Below are positions 1 through 8,986 of a DNA stretch of 64,000 bases, in pieces (position 1 is the first letter of the stretch; every line of letters starts with the position of its first letter). The position numbers and the translations under genes were made by a program. Origin of the DNA: DSAD01 sp036825155 (lineage in GTDB: Bacteria > Desulfobacterota > Desulfomonilia > UBA1062); the NCBI GenBank assembly GCA_036825155.1, contig DAISYU010000007.1, positions 1 to 64,000 of the forward strand. The letters are read 5' to 3'. A model generated the notes under the pieces. That model was given only the letters and a program-made list of their open reading frames with translations. It did no database searches and was not told the DNA's origin.

Positions 1-55
1 AAATTTTGTGTATCTTGTGTAACATTATATCTCATCCTCGAAGGGACGGAACCGA

Positions 56-3000
56 ATGAGTCCATACAGCCCCAGTCAATCCGGACCGATTGCTCTTGTC
101 TTATATGTATTCATCATTGTCTTGATTTCAGCTCAGGCTGTGGCTTCGGACCCGCAGGCTGCTATCGATCACATGCTGAAAAACGGGTTTGAGCTGTCAA
201 AGTCGCGGCAGCTGTATTCCCAGTGGTCTTCGGCCAAGAATATCGTGATCGATATGGCCAACTCGGGTGACCCCAAGCAGGTCGAGCTCGCCTTTCAGAT
301 CTGCCGGCAGCGCTACCCCACGGTGGCCCGGGCCATGAGCAAGGGGATTCAGGACGTGGCCGCCCATGCCGACAAACCCCTGGATGCCCTGGTGCCCACC
401 GGCTCGTGGAAGAGTAAGGTGATCTTTCAGGGCGATCCATCCCGCCTGGCTGACAAACAGACATTTATCAGACAATGCGCCACATCAGACATCGACCTGA
501 CCAATTTCAGCATGACCGGCAATGCTGAGGCTGTCACCGAACGCGCCATGATCCACTTCACCGAGATGACCACGGGCCGAAGGGTCATCGCAGCGGACGG
601 TTCGATCGATACCGGGCTCATCAACAAGACCATGACCTCGGGCGAGGTGACCCTGTTTCCCCGCGACCCCAACGGAAAGATGAGCCCTGATTTTGCCAAG
701 AAATATCCACACATCGTGCACGAAAGCTACCCGGGCGCCGCCGGCCAGCGCGCCCTGGAGCACAACTACATGCTCAACCCGAGCAAAAACTGCAAGGCCG
801 ACATCGTCCGCTATGACAAACACAATAAACCCATACTCAATGCGGATGGCGATGTCGTGCTGCTGAAAGACCAGCCCACCGAAAGTGTCATGGAGAACCT
901 CAGCGATGCCAAGTATAACCACATGGACCGCGCACGTATCGTGGATGCCGACTACGAGATCAAGTACAAGGGACATCTCGCAGGTATGAACGACCGCCAG
1001 CGGGCCGACCACACCGCCAAGATGCTCCAGCGGATGCTGGATGACGATGCCAAGGTCACGGGCATCAATCCGGCCACCCACCCTGATACCAAAGATCTCT
1101 ACGACAAGGCGCGCCTCGTCAAGGATGCTGTCAGAACCGGGGACGACGATGCCCTCAAGGCCGCCCTGAAGGGCCAGAGCCTGGACGATTTCCTGCGCCA
1201 GGCGGACGATGAGATGATGCGGATCAACCTCAATAACAAGCGCCGCCTTACAGGACTGGTGGACGATGCCTTCGAGAGTGCACCGGGCTCCGGTGTTGAT
1301 GCCGGCGATTTGGCGCAGTCTTCCCGCATGGCGAATGTGGCGAAGGGTCTGACCCTCCTGGGCTATGGTTATACAGCAGCCGATGCCTTTATCAAAGCCC
1401 GGCCTGACGAGCGCCGTGCCGAGGTGGGTAAGGCTCTGGTGAGCGCGGTTGCGGCCGATGCCGCCAGCAATGTGGTGGGCTCTGCACTGGCCGCGGCAGG
1501 CAAGGGCACGGCCGCCACCATGGGTGCCGGATTTGCCGCAGCTTTTGTGACCGGCTTGGTGGTCAAGGGCGGGCTGGACATCACCCAGGACTGCGCCGAG
1601 GCCATAGCCGGCGGGTACAAGACCGACGCGGTTATGAGCAGAATGTTCCTGGAGAAGGACAAGCTCAAGGCCTTCCTTACCATGAGCCCGGATGAGATCC
1701 GGCGGCAGATCGACAAGGAATGGGAGATCCAGTACCAGTACGGCGGCATGTACTACGGACGCAGCGGCGATGCCGATGCCCAGGCCAGCCGCAAGAAGGA
1801 GATCTATGAAAAGGCCCTCAAGGCGCAGAGCAGCATCATCTTCGACACCATGCAGAGCAGGGTGCTCGCCAATATTGTGGCCGACGAACTCGCCGATATC
1901 GCCCGGCGTTTCGACAGTGGCGAGATCGACGCCTACGACCTCGACAAGGAGCGTGAACGGCTGAACACCAATTTCAAGGATGTTCTCGACACGCACTTAA
2001 GCGGCGACTACAAAAATTACCGGGTGTTCTTCAGCCACGCAGGGCAGACTCCTGAGCGTGGCGGAGCCTGGGATGCCATGTTCGGGGACGACAAGCAGAA
2101 GGCACTCGACCGGCAGGCATTCGATGCCCGGCTGCAGACCCTGCTCGACGAGATGGCGTTCATCGAGGGTTCCCTCGGGGATTTCGACGGCCATGCCGCT
2201 GCATTGAGTGCAATCCTGCGTAACGAAGGCGACCCGGCACAGGCAGCCGAGTTGCTGGCACAACTGCAGCGCGACCGGGACGATCTGTCCATGAACATGG
2301 CCACGATCGAGAGCGGGGCAGCTTCCTGCATGATCACACTGAATACCACCTACGGGGTTGATGACGACATCACCGCGTTTCACAACAAAAAGAACATCCT
2401 CATGCGGCTGCTCATGAATTTTCCGCGCGAGGTGAAAAACCGGCTGGCCGTCTTTGCGGCCCTGGAAGAGCAGTACAACCTGTTCAAGATGATGGCAGAT
2501 CTCAAACAGAAGGACGAAGAGGAGGCAGCTGCTCTTCTGGCTGCAAAAAAACAGCCTGACGATCTCCCGGCATGGGCAAAGAAATCGGGTGCCGGCAGCG
2601 ATGATACGCCCGGTCAGGACGATCCCCCGTCCTTTGTTTCAAAGACCACCTCGGGCAATGAAACAGACGATGAAGACGAATTCGGATCGGACAAAGACGA
2701 CTATGCCATCAAGGCAATCGCCATCGATACCGTCGACGTGGACAAGGACGGCAGGATCTATACCCGGCTCAGGGACAGCGACGCCGCTACGGTCATCATC
2801 CGCATGCGCGGCAGCGATCACATCATCGACGGATCCGAGGCAGTAGACCTGCTCATGGAAAAGGGCTACCTGCACTACGTGGCCGGGGTAGGGCTGGTGA
2901 CGACCAGCCGCTATGCCGCCTTTAGTGATGATACCGGTTCCCATGAAGAGGAAAAGGCGTCTAGCTTAATGTCCGGGCGGGGCTATCGGCCCGGCTGGCG

Positions 3001-3199
3001 CGACAGTATCGTGGATCAGAGCGTGGAGATGGATGCCGAAACCATGAAAACCTTTGGCGGGACACTGACGAAAGAGAAAAAGAAAAGCAGCATCTCTGAC
3101 CTCTACGGGACCAAGAAAGGCTGGCAGGACGGCATCGTCGACAAGAAAGTGGAGATGGATGACACGACCAAGAAGACCTACGGCGGGGCCGTGAAGTAG
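56..3199 (+). CDS. Large secreted protein of unknown function with duplicated C-terminal motif
   Basis: I do not recognise the family. The 1047-residue protein starts with a hydrophobic signal peptide (about residues 12-30, ending AVAS). The N-terminal third (about 100-250) looks globular and holds SDIDLT and FPRDPNGK segments. A long Ala/Gly-rich hydrophobic stretch (about 460-510) could be a membrane-inserting or glycine-zipper region. Charged, helix-prone sequence follows to about 880. The end carries two related 25-residue units (980-1004 and 1022-1046), both of the form GW.D.IVD..VEMD..T.KT.GG. The start is preceded by GAAGGGACGG. By eye the gene is richer in G+C than most of the window, a property shared with the PDZ-TPR gene that follows at 3377, so the two may form a transferred pair. 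A polymorphic-toxin or surface-protein role is conceivable but unproven. Confidence 0.75.
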   Translation: MSPYSPSQSGPIALVLYVFIIVLISAQAVASDPQAAIDHMLKNGFELSKSRQLYSQWSSAKNIVIDMANSGDPKQVELAFQICRQRYPTVARAMSKGIQDVAAHADKPLDALVPTGSWKSKVIFQGDPSRLADKQTFIRQCATSDIDLTNFSMTGNAEAVTERAMIHFTEMTTGRRVIAADGSIDTGLINKTMTSGEVTLFPRDPNGKMSPDFAKKYPHIVHESYPGAAGQRALEHNYMLNPSKNCKADIVRYDKHNKPILNADGDVVLLKDQPTESVMENLSDAKYNHMDRARIVDADYEIKYKGHLAGMNDRQRADHTAKMLQRMLDDDAKVTGINPATHPDTKDLYDKARLVKDAVRTGDDDALKAALKGQSLDDFLRQADDEMMRINLNNKRRLTGLVDDAFESAPGSGVDAGDLAQSSRMANVAKGLTLLGYGYTAADAFIKARPDERRAEVGKALVSAVAADAASNVVGSALAAAGKGTAATMGAGFAAAFVTGLVVKGGLDITQDCAEAIAGGYKTDAVMSRMFLEKDKLKAFLTMSPDEIRRQIDKEWEIQYQYGGMYYGRSGDADAQASRKKEIYEKALKAQSSIIFDTMQSRVLANIVADELADIARRFDSGEIDAYDLDKERERLNTNFKDVLDTHLSGDYKNYRVFFSHAGQTPERGGAWDAMFGDDKQKALDRQAFDARLQTLLDEMAFIEGSLGDFDGHAAALSAILRNEGDPAQAAELLAQLQRDRDDLSMNMATIESGAASCMITLNTTYGVDDDITAFHNKKNILMRLLMNFPREVKNRLAVFAALEEQYNLFKMMADLKQKDEEEAAALLAAKKQPDDLPAWAKKSGAGSDDTPGQDDPPSFVSKTTSGNETDDEDEFGSDKDDYAIKAIAIDTVDVDKDGRIYTRLRDSDAATVIIRMRGSDHIIDGSEAVDLLMEKGYLHYVAGVGLVTTSRYAAFSDDTGSHEEEKASSLMSGRGYRPGWRDSIVDQSVEMDAETMKTFGGTLTKEKKKSSISDLYGTKKGWQDGIVDKKVEMDDTTKKTYGGAVK

Positions 3200-3252
3200 T
3201 GAGGATGCAACGAGCCCCAGGGATAGACGAAAAGGTTTCAGGAGAAACAGAC

Positions 3253-3278
3253 CCTGTGGGAGCACCTTCAGGTGCGAT
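3253..3278. repeat. REP-like palindromic element
   Basis: The intergenic sequence has a GTGGGAGC lead followed by a small hairpin, GCACC (3262-3266), loop TTCA, GGTGC (3271-3275), then GAT. This layout resembles bacterial REP elements with a GTGGGAG head. Only one copy was noticed in the window, so the assignment rests on form alone. Confidence 0.3.
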
Positions 3279-3376
3279 ATGCAGCAGGGATACAGAAATG
3301 ATCGAAAGCAGGACGCATAGATCATAAGACCGAAATCATAAAAGCAAACTGAACTTTACAAATAAAAGGGAGTAAG

Positions 3377-4843
3377 ATGAAACGACAGATCGCATGTCTT
3401 TTTTTGCTGCTTATCTGGACTCTGCCCGCCCTGAGCGCAACGTACGAAGGACTGACCCCCGGGGTCTCCACACGGGCCGAGGCTGACAAAGCTCTGGGAG
3501 CTCCGCTTCAGATCCTCTCGAACGGCCGCACTCTGGCCTATGACCCGGCCGGACATGATCTCAAGGCAATCTCAGTGCGCCTGCGCGAAGACAGGCAGAC
3601 CATTGCAGCCATCAAGCTCACGTTTTTGAAACCATATGAAGCTCCCATGGTGCGCCAGTGGTTTTCCCTGGGAGAACCGGACATGTCCGAGACCGACCTG
3701 CTCGGCCGGCGCAATGAGACCTATGCTGCTAACGGCATTGTGCTGCACTTTGCCGGTGATTCACCGGATGCGTCCGTGGCGGGCCTGTCTCACATCGAAA
3801 CACCTGCTGAGAAGAGCGATCGCCCGGTTGCGACCAAAGAAGCCCCCAGGCACGTTCCGCCCTACCTGGGCCTGATTCTGCCCAAGAACACCGCACACGG
3901 CTTACATGTGATCAACGCCTATGCAGGCTCGCCGGCCGAGGCCGCCGGGCTGAAGATGGGCGACGAGATCCTCATGGTGGATGCTCGTGATGCCTCGGGC
4001 GGGGCTCTGACTTCTGATGGTTTCGTAGAACTGGTGTCCGCCAAAACCGCGCAAACACCACTTGATCTGCGTATCCGGCGCGGCGAGCGGGTCTTCGATG
4101 TAACCATAACCCTTGCAGCGCTTGACAGCCAAGTGCTCGAAAAGAGCCGGAAGGCTGATCAGGAACAGGCCCAGGCTTTGTACACGAAGGCGACAGCGCT
4201 CAAGGACAAGAAAGACTATGCTGCAGCTGCACTATTGTATGCCCAGGCCCTTGAACTCAATCCTGCCGGCAACAACATCTATACCTATCTGGCCCTGTGC
4301 CTCCATCGTCTCGAGCGACACGCCGAGGCCGAGCCTCTGCTCAAGGCATCACTGGGCCTGGCAGACATCCACTATCCCAATTATCTTATGGGAACGGTCT
4401 GCAGCGCACAGGGGCGATACGGTGAGGCCGTACAGGCCCTGGAACACGCCGTCGAGTTGAGGAATCCCGAGTGGACCAAGGTGTTCGAATACGAGGAATT
4501 GGGATTCTGCTACATGAGACTGGGCAAAGATGACGATGCCCGGCGCGTTCTGCTTGACGGCTACCGGATCAACCCCGGGCGCCACCGGCTTACCTACCTG
4601 CTGGCGAAGAGTAACGACAACCTGGGCCGGAGCGAGGATGCAGTCAATTATTACCAGCGCTATCTCGACTTCAACCCCGCCGACGACGAGAAGAAGGACC
4701 AGGCACGACGCCGCCTGGCTGCACTCAAGCAGACACCTGGTGCACAGCAGAAAAGCGGCAAGGATAAAGACGAGCTCGTAAAAAAAGTTTTCAAAGCGAT
4801 AGACACGGTGAGCAAGGATCTGAAGGACTTCAACCGCGAATAA
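3377..4843 (+). CDS. Secreted PDZ and TPR domain protein
   Basis: The 488-residue protein has a cleavable signal peptide (residues 1-20, ending ALSA), so it is probably periplasmic. A PDZ domain spans about 160-250: PYLGLILP, then AGSPAEAAGLKMGDEIL, the usual ligand-groove and helix signature. About five TPR-like helical repeats follow from 265 to 440, including ALYTKATALKDKKDYAAAA and YQRYLDFNPAD. The tail is Lys-rich. It has a good ribosome site (AAGGGAG) before the ATG. PDZ and TPR modules both bind peptides, so a scaffold or chaperone role is likely, perhaps for the upstream secreted protein 178 bp away on the same strand. That partnership is inferred from position and shared base composition only. 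Confidence 0.8.
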   Translation: MKRQIACLFLLLIWTLPALSATYEGLTPGVSTRAEADKALGAPLQILSNGRTLAYDPAGHDLKAISVRLREDRQTIAAIKLTFLKPYEAPMVRQWFSLGEPDMSETDLLGRRNETYAANGIVLHFAGDSPDASVAGLSHIETPAEKSDRPVATKEAPRHVPPYLGLILPKNTAHGLHVINAYAGSPAEAAGLKMGDEILMVDARDASGGALTSDGFVELVSAKTAQTPLDLRIRRGERVFDVTITLAALDSQVLEKSRKADQEQAQALYTKATALKDKKDYAAAALLYAQALELNPAGNNIYTYLALCLHRLERHAEAEPLLKASLGLADIHYPNYLMGTVCSAQGRYGEAVQALEHAVELRNPEWTKVFEYEELGFCYMRLGKDDDARRVLLDGYRINPGRHRLTYLLAKSNDNLGRSEDAVNYYQRYLDFNPADDEKKDQARRRLAALKQTPGAQQKSGKDKDELVKKVFKAIDTVSKDLKDFNRE

Positions 4844-4892
4844 GCAGAGGATTGCCCAGCTCTATACGAGGGTAATTCTCGGAGCGGCTCTT

Positions 4893-5438
4893 TTACCCTG
4901 AAGGGCCGGAGCCCCTGTTCATCGAATCCTGCTGCACGAAAATCAGTGCATCAGTGTCAAAACCCAGGGTTTTTGCCTTCTGAATCAATGAATCAGTAAC
5001 TGTTTCAGATAATTCCGGGTGTCTTGCCAGGATCCACAAAAAAGATCTGCTGTTGCCGCAGACGAGGGCATACGAGTAATTTTGCCTGTCAAGCTCAAGA
5101 ATATTGTAACCGCCATAGAATGGTCCAAAGAAGGAGACCTTCAGTCGGCCCAGATGGGGGTCGGAAACGAAACGGGCCCGTCCCTCGGCCTCCTTCCACC
5201 TGTTGTTTTTTGGATCAAATCCGCGATTCACAACCCGCAGGCTGCCATCTTCATTGAGCGTGTAGATTGCCGTGACGTTGATGAGGCCTCTTTCAAATAC
5301 ATGATCAAGTCTCGCAATCTCATACCAGGTGCCCAGATAGCGCTGTACATCGAATCCCTGCACCGCAACGACACCCTCAGGGATCCGGGCACATCCATAC
5401 ACGAAGAATGTGAGCAGGTATACCAGGACTCTCTTCAT
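4893..5438 (-). CDS. blc: Outer-membrane lipoprotein of the lipocalin (Blc) family
   Basis: A 181-residue lipocalin. The start used here gives MKRVLVYLLTFFVYGC, a lipoprotein signal with a lipobox ending in Cys, and has AAGGAA eight bases upstream. A longer reading from 5489 would lack a proper signal. The bacterial lipocalin signature is clear: RYLGTWYEIARLDHVFERGL, the N-terminal GxW motif, then the beta-barrel with VSFFGPFYGGYNILELD and SRSFLWILARHPEL. Bacterial lipocalins of this type sit in the outer membrane and bind lysophospholipids or other lipids, often under envelope stress. The gene faces the PDZ-TPR gene tail to tail with a 49-bp gap. Confidence 0.88.
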   Translation of the reverse strand: MKRVLVYLLTFFVYGCARIPEGVVAVQGFDVQRYLGTWYEIARLDHVFERGLINVTAIYTLNEDGSLRVVNRGFDPKNNRWKEAEGRARFVSDPHLGRLKVSFFGPFYGGYNILELDRQNYSYALVCGNSRSFLWILARHPELSETVTDSLIQKAKTLGFDTDALIFVQQDSMNRGSGPSG

Positions 5439-5727
5439 ATTCGTTCCTTTCATCCAGCCCCTGTTCCATATTAGTGTGCAGTTATTCATGTCCTGATATG
5501 GATCAGGTCAATGTATAAGTATGTAAGTATTATGTCTCCGGATCAGGTGTTTTCAACCCCGGGACAGAATTTTGAAAGTGTAAAAGAGAACTTCAAGGAA
5601 TTGCGGACTCGAAGACAACTTGCCTGGATGAAATACTAATTCACCAGGTTCTCTTGTCTTACTCTATCTGTTCTGGATTAAGAAGAAAACTGTCCACAGA
5701 TGCCTTGTACCTCATGCCTGAGGCCCT

Positions 5728-7083
5728 TCAACGATACTTCTTCAGGATCTGTTTATACAGGGCAGCGGCTTCGCGTTCAGGCCGGGTCCAGCCGGGCTTC
5801 GTCTGAAGACCGAACACTCTTTTCCTGAGTCTGGATTCCCGTTTCCTGATATCCGGCAGGAATTGTCTTTCGAAGACATCCATGAGATGACCTTGGGCAC
5901 CATTGCGGTATGCCATGAGAAGGGCGAGGCCTTCTTCGTCACTGACGAAGTGGTGATAGTCATCCTTTGCATGAATGTCCTTTCTGAAGAGGCTGTACAG
6001 CGGCTCCTTTTCAGCATCCAGCATGGAAGATTCAAAGCCGAGGCCGAACGGGTCTCGCCCCAGCGCACAGGCGTAGATGAAGGGCTGTGCACAGCGGTAG
6101 CATTTATGGCACCAGCGGGAATAGTCGGACATCTCCATATGGCATGTCACGCGGTATCTGCCATAGGACTGAAATTCTTCATGAAGGATTGCATGGATGG
6201 AGAAATTGTCGAGTACGCCGATAGGATTTATCACCCTGATCTGACTGTTTGAAAACTCCTTGGCCATCCGGGCCAGTTTTCGTGCTGCCAGGCGGCTCTG
6301 CATATACAGGTGAGGCGCCATAAACCCGTCGCGGTGCAGACAGGGCAGCGAATTTTCGTATTCGTTGCTCAGGATGATATAGGGGGCGCGGTAGTATGTA
6401 CAGAACGGCAGCATGGCAAAAAGATAGATGAAATGGATATGCACCTGGTGCAGCCTGGTTACCGGGCGATTCAGCACCTGCCAGTCCGAGAGCAGCTGTA
6501 TCTCGTTTCGCACCTGGTGGTATGTGTAACCGTGCTCCGCGAAGAAGTCTCCTTCCAGTTCCTTGCGGATTGCCTTTCCCCTGGGCAGGACGCATTCATC
6601 GATATTGACGAGGATGACCTCGTATCCCAGAGCCGACAGCGTAGCCAGGCTTAAAAGACTGTCTTTTCCATAGGTGAAGGGGAGAATGACCCTTCTGGGA
6701 TTCCAGTTGTCCAGGCGCGGGATGCCCTCCGATGATGATTTCTCCGGGAAATGGCGCAAGACGGAACGAAAAAGCGACAGCACCTCTTCGGAATTCTCCG
6801 AGGGAATCGGCTCCACCATGTTGGGAATGGAGAGCTCGAAGCACTCCTCGTACGTATCCAGGAACCGTGGCTCCGGCGTCTGGTACCATATCGTGGGATG
6901 TCTGAGGATAACCGGTGTGACCTGCGTCAGGATATACGCAAGCTCGTTCTTCAGTGCCTCTTTCGCAGGGAAATCCTGCCAGATCTCTTCAGGGAAGGAG
7001 ATTTCACAAGGCTCGGCCTGCCAGTGCGGCCCGGCAATGCTCAGCGAATAACCGCGCGGGGTGTTTTGTATGCGAACTTCCAA
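5728..7083 (-). CDS. PP-loop ATPase-like protein, possibly MurL-related
   Basis: A 451-residue cytoplasmic protein. Around residue 140 it has PFTYGKDSLLSLATLSALGY, which fits the P-loop-like nucleotide motif of the adenine nucleotide alpha-hydrolase (PP-loop) fold, followed by VILVNIDE. Further on, SRWCHKCYRCAQPFIYACALG supplies a Cys cluster that may bind metal. The general plan, an N-terminal domain followed by a PP-loop and a CxxC pair, recalls MurL-type epimerases of peptidoglycan precursors, but I cannot confirm that assignment. No pathway partner is next to it; the small secreted protein at 7138 lies 54 bp upstream on the same strand. Confidence 0.6.
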   Translation of the reverse strand: MEVRIQNTPRGYSLSIAGPHWQAEPCEISFPEEIWQDFPAKEALKNELAYILTQVTPVILRHPTIWYQTPEPRFLDTYEECFELSIPNMVEPIPSENSEEVLSLFRSVLRHFPEKSSSEGIPRLDNWNPRRVILPFTYGKDSLLSLATLSALGYEVILVNIDECVLPRGKAIRKELEGDFFAEHGYTYHQVRNEIQLLSDWQVLNRPVTRLHQVHIHFIYLFAMLPFCTYYRAPYIILSNEYENSLPCLHRDGFMAPHLYMQSRLAARKLARMAKEFSNSQIRVINPIGVLDNFSIHAILHEEFQSYGRYRVTCHMEMSDYSRWCHKCYRCAQPFIYACALGRDPFGLGFESSMLDAEKEPLYSLFRKDIHAKDDYHHFVSDEEGLALLMAYRNGAQGHLMDVFERQFLPDIRKRESRLRKRVFGLQTKPGWTRPEREAAALYKQILKKYR

Positions 7084-7137
7084 TGTTCCTCTTCTCTGCG
7101 GCTCCCCGCATTACCGGGCAACTGTGAAATCGTGGGC

Positions 7138-7476
7138 TTACGCGACAGGTCCTGGGCCGATGCGCAGGGTGATGTCTCTCTGTTCAGGCAACAGGATGAT
7201 GTTCCCCAGTTTGTCCAGTTGAATCTTGGTGCCGTTCTGGTCCACCATGAATCTCTTGCCGTCGTCACTCAGGAGGTACTGGTTGCCTTTTTCATCCACA
7301 AGTACCGGTTTTCCGTTCTTTGTCATGCTCCGGGTATACTTCACTTTCTTTACACTTTTCGTTTGCTTGTTCCACTGCTTGACATTCGACTGTTGTGCCG
7401 GCTGCTGGGCGATAGCTGACGTGGCAAAGAATGCGAACACGGCGCTTATGAGCATTGATATAATCTTCCTGAACAT
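7138..7476 (-). CDS. Small secreted hypothetical protein
   Basis: A 112-residue protein with an N-terminal signal peptide (MFRKIISMLISAVFAFFATS, then AIA-QQ as a likely cleavage site). The mature part is Gln/Lys-rich and contains two short beta-hairpin-like segments, KNGKPVLVDEKGNQYLL and GKRFMVDQNGTKIQL, that look like an internal repeat of a G.x.xxVD..G pattern. The start is preceded by CCAGGAGGTGAATC, a strong ribosome site. Function unknown; probably periplasmic. Confidence 0.7.
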   Translation of the reverse strand: MFRKIISMLISAVFAFFATSAIAQQPAQQSNVKQWNKQTKSVKKVKYTRSMTKNGKPVLVDEKGNQYLLSDDGKRFMVDQNGTKIQLDKLGNIILLPEQRDITLRIGPGPVA

Positions 7477-7774
7477 GATTCACCTCCTGGAGAGTCATTT
7501 TACCTTATAGAAATAAGGGTATTATGCCACTACCGTCAACTGGTTTTTCATGGCCTGATAGTTTCAATACGGCCACAAGAGGAATTGATGGGGTAGGGTG
7601 TTAGACATTCATAAAGATATTGTCACATAAAGATGCACAGTCTGATCCTTCCGATATTTAGACTGCGATAGAAAATATTGAGACCGCTTTTCTGGATAGG
7701 ACAATTCCATACAGAGATGATCAGGCGGGAAGGTCCCTGAAGTCCGGGTGCCTTCCTGCACGCATTCACTGACC

Positions 7775-8986
7775 TCAGTCCACCCGTATGACCACGGCAT
7801 CTCCCTGAGCCAGGCCGCCGCAGATACCTGCGACACCATAGCCTCCGCCCCTGCGTCGCAGCTCATACATCATGGTCATCAGGATGCGGCCCCCGCTCGC
7901 ACCGACCGGATGGCCGATGGCGATGGCACCGCCGTTTGGATTGGTCTTGTCAAGGAGAGCATGCCATTTTTTCTCGTCACCATCGGCCAGGATCTTGGTG
8001 GATACCAGTGTCACGGCAGCGAATGCCTCGTTGATCTCGATGACCTCCATCTGGTCGATGGAAAGGGAGGCCCGCTCCAGGGCCTTGCGGATAACGAAAC
8101 CGGGCAGCTCTGCCATACGCCTCGGCTCACTTGCTCCGCTCGCCATGGACACGATGGTGGCAAGAGGTTTGACTCCCATTGCCTCAGCTTTTGACCGCCG
8201 CATGATGATAACTGCCGTGGCGCCGGCATCCAGGCCCGGTGCGTTCCCAGCAGTCACCGTGGGGCTTCCGTAGATAGTCTTCAGTTTCGATAACACCTCG
8301 AGGGTAGTGTCGGGTCTGGGGAATTCGTCTTTGTCAAAGATGAGAGGATCTCCTTTTCTCCGAGGGATCTCAACAGGCACAAGCTCGTCATCGAACCTGC
8401 CTGCTTCGTCCGCCTCAGCCCACTTTCTCTGTGAACCCAGGGCCCACTTGTCCTGATCTTCCCTGGAGATACCATACTCAATGGCGATCTCTCCGGCGTC
8501 CCTGCCAAGAGGACTGTATTCCCGGTAGGTGATGGGGTTCAGATAATCCTGCACTAAAAGCGGCTTCATCCCTCCTCCCCAGCGGTGCCCGTTCATGAGC
8601 AGGGGGGTATTGCTCATGTTTTCGGCACCAACAGCCATACAGGTGTCAGCCTCGTTCAGCAGAATAGCCCTGCGACCCAGCTGGACTGCACAGAGCGACG
8701 AACAGCATGCTCGATCGATGGTCAGCGAAACCAATGAATCGGGGAGTCCTGCCCTTAGAAGGGCCTGCCTGCCATTCACATTGTCAAAGAGTGCTGCTTC
8801 GGCCTGGTCGCACATTCCATAATACAGCTCATCCAGGTCTTCTCCCTTGAGTCCTGAGCGTTTCAGGCTCTCCCTGATCACGATAACACCGAGGTCTGTG
8901 CTGTGTATCTCCCTGAGCATCCCGCCAAACTTGGAAAAGGGTGTTCGTGCCCCGGCTACTATCACCACATCATCCTTACCACCCAT
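7775..8986 (-). CDS. Acetyl-CoA acetyltransferase (thiolase)
   Basis: A 403-residue thiolase that condenses two acetyl-CoA or cleaves 3-oxoacyl-CoA. Nucleophile region IDRACCSSLCAVQLG, active-site NEAFAAV, NPNGGAIAIGHPVGASGGR and the terminal GICGGLAQGDAV are all present. The usual first-Cys context (V.CGSG or V.CGSS) is replaced by ACCSS, so this is a diverged member, possibly with other chain-length preference. The start at 8986 has AAGGAG seven bases upstream; nine extra codons further out lack one. It stands alone, unlike the second thiolase at 16965 that sits beside a dehydrogenase gene. Confidence 0.88.
   Translation of the reverse strand: MGGKDDVVIVAGARTPFSKFGGMLREIHSTDLGVIVIRESLKRSGLKGEDLDELYYGMCDQAEAALFDNVNGRQALLRAGLPDSLVSLTIDRACCSSLCAVQLGRRAILLNEADTCMAVGAENMSNTPLLMNGHRWGGGMKPLLVQDYLNPITYREYSPLGRDAGEIAIEYGISREDQDKWALGSQRKWAEADEAGRFDDELVPVEIPRRKGDPLIFDKDEFPRPDTTLEVLSKLKTIYGSPTVTAGNAPGLDAGATAVIIMRRSKAEAMGVKPLATIVSMASGASEPRRMAELPGFVIRKALERASLSIDQMEVIEINEAFAAVTLVSTKILADGDEKKWHALLDKTNPNGGAIAIGHPVGASGGRILMTMMYELRRRGGGYGVAGICGGLAQGDAVVIRVD

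Noticed and set aside
485..1996. 503-codon open frame on the minus strand
   Set aside because: It lies fully antisense to the secreted-protein gene, its product has a His/Val/Gly-rich shadow composition, and there is no ribosome site or domain.
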